From the IMG/VR virus record IMGVR_UViG_3300017917_002374, positions 186,001-250,000 of that record: a DNA stretch of 64,000 nt; one strand, written 5' to 3'. The notes under the pieces were generated by a model, which saw nothing but the letters and a program-made list of their open reading frames with translations, was not told the DNA's origin and did not search any database. Source of the DNA: a virus. Positions 58,728-64,000 of this stretch are shown piece after piece. The first letter of the stretch is position 1; every line of letters starts with the position of its first letter. The position numbers and the translations under genes were made by a program.

Positions 58728-61700
58728 ATGGCCGTTACCAGAATAAAAAACAATCAGATTACTGATGCAACCATATTTGCAAACGAAAAAATCGCTGCGC
58801 AAACCATTGTAGGAACGCTGTTTAATCCTAATGTAACCATTGCGTCTAATATTACCATTAACGGAAACCTTAGTGTTTCTGGCACCACTCAGACAATTAA
58901 CAGTGTAAACACACTGATTAACGATCCGTTGGTCATTTTTAACAACGGTTATGTAGGTACTCCTGCATATGATGTGGGTGTGCTTGTAAATAGAAATCTA
59001 AATCCAATTAATGCAGCCTGGATTTGGCGCGAAGCCAATGTGGGATTTGCAGGTGTGCTGACTAGCGAAACAGGTACAACCACCGGATCTATTAACAACA
59101 CCACTTATGCCAACTTGATTATTGGTAATACCATAATTGATGCATACAGTGTGAACAGTGTAAATGTAGACACAGGTGCGTTCCAGGTACGCGGCGGTGC
59201 AGGAATTTTTGCTAACTTAAATGTAGGCGGTACTGGTAGCCAGTTTGGTGCCACCGGCGGACTAACAGCTATTGATGGCAATGTGCCAATTGTTCAGGTC
59301 AATCAGTTAAGCAGCACACGTTATGGGTTCATGATCACAGACACCAACAACAATGGTGCGTTGGCTCTAAGAACAACCAGTGCCAGAGGTGCAGAGATTC
59401 ATACCTTTGGTGGTACTAATAAAGACATTTATATTCAACCAGACAGACTGAAAAGCATCTGGTTGCCTGCTGCTAACGCAGCGGTATTAGTTGATAACAA
59501 TATCAACTCTACACTGGCCAATGTTGGTGCACTGAATGTTACAGGATCAGGCGGTATTTTTGTTGGCGGCAATCTAAACGTAGGAACCAGTGCCAGCTTT
59601 GAATCAGGTCGTGTGTATGTACAAGCACCTCCTACTCAACCCAACACCATGGCTGTGAGCTTTGGATCATTATATACAGGTCTTGGCGCAAACGTTACTG
59701 TGCTTGGTGCACATGTTGGTCGTACCAGTATTGGTGATCGTTCAACCATACTAGGTGCAGGTGCAGGCAACGCAGCACCTGGCACAGACAACACTTTAGT
59801 TGGACACATGGCTGGTGGTAGTATCAGTGGAACTAACAACCAATTCTTTGGTACATTTGCAGGTAATGCAGTAACTTCAGGCAGTTACAATGTAATACTG
59901 GGCAGTTATGATGGCAATGCCATTGCCAGCCTAAGCAATCAAGTGGTAGTTTCAGATGGCGAAGGCCGTCCACGTATTCGTATTGATGCAGCTGGTAACA
60001 CTTTTGTTGTAAGTGGTCTTAACAGTACCAATGCCAATACAGGCGCATTTACTGTACAAGGTGGTGCAGGCATTGGCGGCAATCTAAACGTTGGCGGCGC
60101 AATGAGCGTGGCCAGTGGCAGACTAGACATAGATGCCACTCTAACCAGTATTGTGATGGCAGGTAACACTGCAACACAATTCCTCAGCACAGACAGTGTT
60201 ATTATTGGTCAGAAGATTGGCAGCAGCACAAACTTTGGCAGCAAAGTAACAATCATTGGTAGCGAAGCCAGCAATACCAACACAAACAGTGCAGACAACA
60301 CGTTGTTAGGTTATCGTGCAGGTTACTCAGGGCCAGGACAGCAAACCACAGCAGTTGGTAGTCAAGCAGGTCTAAATTTATTAAGTAGTGCAACTAACAA
60401 TCAACTGTTTGGTTATAATGCAGGTAGTCAAATTACCACAGGTGATTTTAACGTAGTACTTGGCGCCAACACCATGACCGGACTGGAGACAGTCAACAAC
60501 AATATTTTAATCAGTGATGGACAAGGTACTGGACGTATTCAGATCACTGACACTGGTGTGACTAAGATATTTGCCACAACAGAAGCCACTAGCCCAGCAG
60601 CAGGTGCACTGATTGTGTATGGTGGTATTGCAGTAGGAGCCAACAGCTATGTTGGCGGTAATCTAACTGTACAAGGTAACTTGACTGTACTTGGTAACAC
60701 AGTTACCATTGGATCACAAAATCTAACAGTTCAAGACAGTATCATTGAACTGCACACATTTGCCAATCTAGCACCACTCACAGTGGATGATGGTCGCGAT
60801 GTTGGTATTCGCGCACACTACTACAAAGGCTCTGACCAACACAGTTTCTTTGGATTCCAAAACAGCACTCAAAACTTCGTATGGCTACAGAACAGCACAG
60901 AGACCAGCGGAGTACACACAGGTACCTATGGTAACGTGCAGTTTGGCAGTTTGTGGCTCAGCAACAGCACAGCTAGCGGCAGTCAAACCACTGGCGCATT
61001 GGTTGTTAAAGGTGGCATTGGCGCCGGCGCACTCAGCTATCTACACAGTGTTGTGGTAGATAACAGTGTGAGTGCAACTGGCACAGACGCTGCTATCACA
61101 TTTAGTCCAACTGGTACAAGTGGATTGGTTACAATTAATCCAGCTGGTGTTACTGGTAGCATTAACAACATGACCATTGGCGTTAGTTCGCCAGCCACCG
61201 GTTATTTTAAAGATCTATTTGTACTGGCCAGCACAACTCCACAAGGCCGCAATGTAGAGTTTAGTGGCAACGGTTACGCAAATCTAAGCCCAACAGGCGC
61301 AGTCAAGATCAGTCCACAAAGTGCTAACGGTCAAAGCAGCAACATGGACAATGTGTACATTGGTAACACAACTCCACGTCAGGCCACTTTCACCAGTGCC
61401 AATGTTAACGCAGACTTTAAACTAACATCCTTTACTGGTAACAGTGTGCTGTTCATTGACAGTGCAGCTACTAGCAACTTGGCAATCACACAGCGCAACG
61501 AAAACTTTAATTTCCAGGTAACTGCTAATACATTTAGTGGTTATATGTTAAGCGTGGGTGTGGACGGTGACACACAAACACCAACCGACACATTTAACAT
61601 TCGTTATCAAGGTGACGCTTACAATCCACAGAGCACTATTGCTGCCAACACAGTTGGGCAAACTCCAGGTTGGACTGTAAGCACCAGTAGAGGCACAGGC

Positions 61701-63023
61701 TCAGCACCAGCAGTTACTCAAGACGGTGACTTCAATGGAGTATTTGGTGCGTATGCTTACACAGGTGGCACTCCAAGTTATCAAGAGATTGGTGCATGGC
61801 GTTATGTGAACCAAGGCACCACAGGTGCTGCTAGCGGTATTGGTGGTCAAGCGCAGCTATGGACCAAGAGAGATAACGGTTCAAGCACACTAGCAGTGCG
61901 TGTGGACGCAAATCAAATCGCCACATTCACTGGTCAGGTTGTAGTAGCCAACACCACCACTAGCAATACCACAACAGAAGGTGCATTGTATGTGCAAGGC
62001 GGTACCAGCATTGGCGGCAACCTAAATGTAAGTCAAGGCGCACGTTTTAACGACCAACAGAATGCTAATCGTGACTTTTATGTACGTGGTGGCAATGATT
62101 CAACCTTGATTTGGGCCAATACTAGAAGCGCATATAACCAGGTGTTGATTGGTAACAGCGCGATTGGTGCCAACTTGATCACAGGTGCTAAGTTACAAAT
62201 CAACAGTACAGACAGTATTATTATACCTGTAGGTACCACAGCACAGCGTCCAGGAGCGTCGCAAGGTTATGGCACTGCCACAGCAGGTATGGTACGATTT
62301 AATACTCTTACTGCTGACTTGGAATACTACACAGGTACACAATGGTTCAGTCCACAGACATCTGCGCTTACAGTAGTCACAGATGATCAGTTCTCTGGAA
62401 ACGGAGTGCAAACGGAATTTGTTATCAGTCGTCCTGCTACTACCAACGGAACATTTATTACTCTAAACGGTGTGGTACAGCACCCAAGTGTTGCTTACAA
62501 CACATTCTCTGCAAACAGCACAGTGGTGTTTACAGAAGCACCGGCAGTAGGCGATGCAATTGACATTCGTACAGTAACACTCACATCTGAAGTGGTTGGT
62601 TTAAGTGCGCCATTGGGATATGTTACCATTGTGGCAGAGAACGAAAGTTTAAAAATAACCACAGGTGAAACTGCTGCAAATGTACGTTACGAATTTTTAA
62701 ATGACGGTGCTTTACTGTACAGACCAGCTAATCTTGCTGTTGGACAAAGTCAGACTATTGTGGATAGCTTTGACAAAGCACAAATTCGCAGTGCCAAATA
62801 TGTTATCAATGTTGAGCATTTTGGCGAGTACGAAACCAGCGAAGTTATGGTGTTGCACGACGGAACAACTGCATATCGTACTCAGTACAACAAGATATTC
62901 ACAGGCAATGCAGGCCTGGGCAGTGTAACCGCAGCAGTGGTAGGAGCAAACGTGTATGTTTACTACACAGGCACTTATACTGGCAATTATGTGAAGTATA
63001 AAGCGGACTACGTGGGTGTATAA
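58728..63023 (+). CDS. large adhesin-like tail fibre protein, 1431 residues
   Basis: The N-terminus (MAVTRIKNNQITDATIFANE) is followed by the INGNLSVSGTTQTINS module shared with 55294-55938. Five copies of a trunk unit of the type TGAFxVxGGAGIxxNLNVGG occur near residues 145, 440, 625, 765 and 1085. Two blocks (about 330-400 and 505-590) are made of YadA-head-like repeats (DNTLVGHMAGGSISGTNN, DNTLLGYRAGYSG). From about 1165 the RFNTLTADLEYYTGTQW and ITLNGVVQHPSVAYNTF module appears, as in the two preceding proteins, then a short C-terminal domain. It is most likely a long trimeric fibre for host binding. It ends only 25 bases before a 61-residue gene with a similar motif. Confidence 0.82.
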   Translation: MAVTRIKNNQITDATIFANEKIAAQTIVGTLFNPNVTIASNITINGNLSVSGTTQTINSVNTLINDPLVIFNNGYVGTPAYDVGVLVNRNLNPINAAWIWREANVGFAGVLTSETGTTTGSINNTTYANLIIGNTIIDAYSVNSVNVDTGAFQVRGGAGIFANLNVGGTGSQFGATGGLTAIDGNVPIVQVNQLSSTRYGFMITDTNNNGALALRTTSARGAEIHTFGGTNKDIYIQPDRLKSIWLPAANAAVLVDNNINSTLANVGALNVTGSGGIFVGGNLNVGTSASFESGRVYVQAPPTQPNTMAVSFGSLYTGLGANVTVLGAHVGRTSIGDRSTILGAGAGNAAPGTDNTLVGHMAGGSISGTNNQFFGTFAGNAVTSGSYNVILGSYDGNAIASLSNQVVVSDGEGRPRIRIDAAGNTFVVSGLNSTNANTGAFTVQGGAGIGGNLNVGGAMSVASGRLDIDATLTSIVMAGNTATQFLSTDSVIIGQKIGSSTNFGSKVTIIGSEASNTNTNSADNTLLGYRAGYSGPGQQTTAVGSQAGLNLLSSATNNQLFGYNAGSQITTGDFNVVLGANTMTGLETVNNNILISDGQGTGRIQITDTGVTKIFATTEATSPAAGALIVYGGIAVGANSYVGGNLTVQGNLTVLGNTVTIGSQNLTVQDSIIELHTFANLAPLTVDDGRDVGIRAHYYKGSDQHSFFGFQNSTQNFVWLQNSTETSGVHTGTYGNVQFGSLWLSNSTASGSQTTGALVVKGGIGAGALSYLHSVVVDNSVSATGTDAAITFSPTGTSGLVTINPAGVTGSINNMTIGVSSPATGYFKDLFVLASTTPQGRNVEFSGNGYANLSPTGAVKISPQSANGQSSNMDNVYIGNTTPRQATFTSANVNADFKLTSFTGNSVLFIDSAATSNLAITQRNENFNFQVTANTFSGYMLSVGVDGDTQTPTDTFNIRYQGDAYNPQSTIAANTVGQTPGWTVSTSRGTGSAPAVTQDGDFNGVFGAYAYTGGTPSYQEIGAWRYVNQGTTGAASGIGGQAQLWTKRDNGSSTLAVRVDANQIATFTGQVVVANTTTSNTTTEGALYVQGGTSIGGNLNVSQGARFNDQQNANRDFYVRGGNDSTLIWANTRSAYNQVLIGNSAIGANLITGAKLQINSTDSIIIPVGTTAQRPGASQGYGTATAGMVRFNTLTADLEYYTGTQWFSPQTSALTVVTDDQFSGNGVQTEFVISRPATTNGTFITLNGVVQHPSVAYNTFSANSTVVFTEAPAVGDAIDIRTVTLTSEVVGLSAPLGYVTIVAENESLKITTGETAANVRYEFLNDGALLYRPANLAVGQSQTIVDSFDKAQIRSAKYVINVEHFGEYETSEVMVLHDGTTAYRTQYNKIFTGNAGLGSVTAAVVGANVYVYYTGTYTGNYVKYKADYVGV
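59680..60480 (+). repeat. YadA-head-like repeat blocks in the large fibre
   Basis: Two blocks encode runs of about 14 residues with the pattern N-T-x-hydrophobic-G-x-x-A-G, as in the left-handed beta-roll heads of trimeric autotransporter adhesins. The flanking DNA of the blocks (positions about 59520-59590 and 60050-60110) is also similar, with GGCGGCAATCTAAACGT in common, which suggests duplication. Confidence 0.6.
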
Positions 63024-63024
63024 G

Positions 63025-63031
63025 GTAAATA
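63025..63031 (+). promoter_or_regulatory. possible late promoter box, GTAAATA
   Basis: AAGGTAAATAAGG directly follows the stop of the large fibre gene and lies 17 bases before the ATG at 63049; a TATAGGAAAC ribosome region follows. Confidence 0.35.
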
Positions 63032-63048
63032 AGGTATAGGAAACACAA

Positions 63049-63234
63049 ATGGCCAATTCATATTTTGAAGTTGATGTGGGAGTAAACGTTGGTGGCGTAA
63101 GCATCAACGGTACCACTGGCAATATAACCACTTCTGGAAACATAATTCTAAATACGACCACTGTGAATTACAGTGCTAACAGCGTGACTCCAAAAAGCTA
63201 TGTAGATAACATAGCAGTGGTTTTTGGAGTATAA
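63049..63234 (+). CDS. small fibre-related protein
   Basis: The 61-residue protein (MANSYFEVDVGVNVGGVSIN, then TTSGNIIL and VTPKSYVDNIAV) is a miniature of the trunk style of its neighbours: an INGTTGNITTSGNI strand turn and a TPKSYVDN motif like the TKQYVD motif of the large fibres. It has a plausible ribosome site and its stop overlaps the start of the next late box. It may be a stand-alone trunk unit or a remnant of a larger fibre gene. Confidence 0.65.
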   Translation: MANSYFEVDVGVNVGGVSINGTTGNITTSGNIILNTTTVNYSANSVTPKSYVDNIAVVFGV

Positions 63235-63237
63235 ATA
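63230..63237 (+). promoter_or_regulatory. late promoter box, perfect TATAAATA
   Basis: AGTATAAATAGTTAAA carries the exact T4 late consensus and lies 26 bases before the ATG at 63264. It overlaps the stop codon of the 61-residue gene. It is the best late promoter match in the window. Confidence 0.7.
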
Positions 63238-63263
63238 GTTAAATTACTACAAGGTAGACAAAG

Positions 63264-64000
63264 ATGGCAAGAAAATCAGTTAAAAATTATATTTTTACAC
63301 CAGGCGCAGCAAATTCTGGAACAGTAACAATCCCTGATCCGTACAAACTTGGTGACATTCTAATGATCACAAACGTCACACGTAACACTGTGATTTACAA
63401 TTTTGGTGATCCTACTAGAGGGGGCAGCGTTGCGTATACTAACAATACCAACGGCACTCTTACCAGTCCTGCAGGCACAGCTCTGAGTGCTGGTAAAAAC
63501 ATCTTTAGTAATCTAAACAATGGATTTACCACAATTACCTTGGCATTTGACACCAGCACACATAATGCTGCTGATGTATTGCAAATCTTTGTTGAAAGCG
63601 AAGAACTAAAAGTTCGTCCATATGATTTTGGTGTTGACGCTGTGGAGCGTATGAAAATTGCTGCACCACAATCCTTGATTGATGCAGACTTTGAATATGG
63701 TATGCAGCCAACCAAGTGGGTGAGTTTTGCATCCATGAATGACATGCCTTGTACTTACGAACTGCCTGGTAGTGATATATCACTAGGTGGAGGTCTTGGC
63801 AGCTATGCTACATTTATTACTGGAGGCATTAACACACCAAGTACTTTTATCTCCGGCACCGCCCAAACAAACACAATATTTGTAAACCAAGGCTATGATG
63901 GCCCTGGTGGTACTCTTACACAAAATGGTCCAAGAAGTATTCTCAACGGCTACTACATGATTGTGGCACAAGGGCAAGCTGGGCAACCAAACTGTGCAGC
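63264..64000 (+). CDS. structural protein, N-terminal part (cut by window end)
   Basis: An open frame runs from ATG 63264 to the right edge (245 codons) without a stop. The N-terminus (MARKSVKNYIFTPGAANSGT, then VTIPDPYKLGDILMITNVTR) is characteristic of large virion structural proteins of marine T4-like phages. The region around residues 100-175 (DVLQIFVESEELKVRPYDFG, then ERMKIAAPQSLIDADFEYGM, PTKWVSFASMNDMPCTYE) is the conserved core of that group. The function is unknown beyond being a virion component, probably of the fibre or baseplate periphery. An AAGG ribosome site and the perfect late box precede it. Full length and C-terminal domains lie outside the window. Confidence 0.82.
   Translation, partial: MARKSVKNYIFTPGAANSGTVTIPDPYKLGDILMITNVTRNTVIYNFGDPTRGGSVAYTNNTNGTLTSPAGTALSAGKNIFSNLNNGFTTITLAFDTSTHNAADVLQIFVESEELKVRPYDFGVDAVERMKIAAPQSLIDADFEYGMQPTKWVSFASMNDMPCTYELPGSDISLGGGLGSYATFITGGINTPSTFISGTAQTNTIFVNQGYDGPGGTLTQNGPRSILNGYYMIVAQGQAGQPNCA

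Noticed and set aside
1-64000. CRISPR arrays, tRNA genes, insertion sequences and integrase or attachment sites
   Set aside because: I read for them and saw no spaced direct-repeat array, no T-loop/acceptor pattern, no transposase and no integrase; the repeats present are all in-frame protein repeats.

Overview
The window is part of the genome of a T4-superfamily tailed phage (contractile tail), most like the marine T4-like phages of cyanobacteria and SAR11-type bacteria. Recognisable T4-type proteins are gp46/gp47, gp55, gp20, a gp67/68-like core protein, gp21, gp22, gp23, gp5, gp6, gp25, gp26 and gp53, with a gp48-like candidate. The DNA looks AT-rich, genes are tightly packed with many start/stop overlaps, and T4-type late promoter boxes (TATAAATA-like) precede most late units. 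The host cannot be read from the sequence.

Layout. (1) 1-2315: a lipid cassette made of the tail of an unknown gene, a fatty acid desaturase, an acyl carrier protein on the opposite strand, a second desaturase and a holo-ACP synthase. (2) 38187-2301, minus strand: the baseplate and fibre operon, running gp48-like, gp53, a hub candidate, gp5, a transglycosylase-like protein, gp25, gp6, a giant 6288-residue protein, four small to medium unknown proteins (one is a 53-residue ORF) and two tail-fibre proteins. (3) 38264-42467, plus strand: gp55 late sigma factor, gp47 and gp46 recombination nuclease subunits, and a GIY-YIG nuclease. (4) 42468-42893: a 426-base intergenic region rich in hairpins, with a minus-strand terminator at its right end. 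(5) 43978-42894, minus strand: a gp26-like baseplate protein and a small partner. (6) 44026-54098, plus strand: tape measure candidate, portal, prohead core proteins, protease, scaffold, major capsid protein and a further structural protein. (7) 54182-64000, plus strand: a glycosyltransferase, then a run of fibre or adhesin-like proteins built from shared modules, the last one cut by the window end.

How it fits together. gp55 would recognise the late boxes that precede capsid, baseplate and fibre genes. gp46/47 supply the recombination nuclease used in T4-type replication. gp20-21-22-23 build and mature the head. gp53-5-25-6-26 plus the giant protein build the baseplate. Both flanks carry host-recognition fibres. 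The most unusual parts are the ACP/AcpS/two-desaturase cassette, the giant beta-propeller-bearing protein, the structured intergenic RNA candidate, and a T4 gene-e-like hairpin/late-promoter arrangement ahead of the glycosyltransferase.
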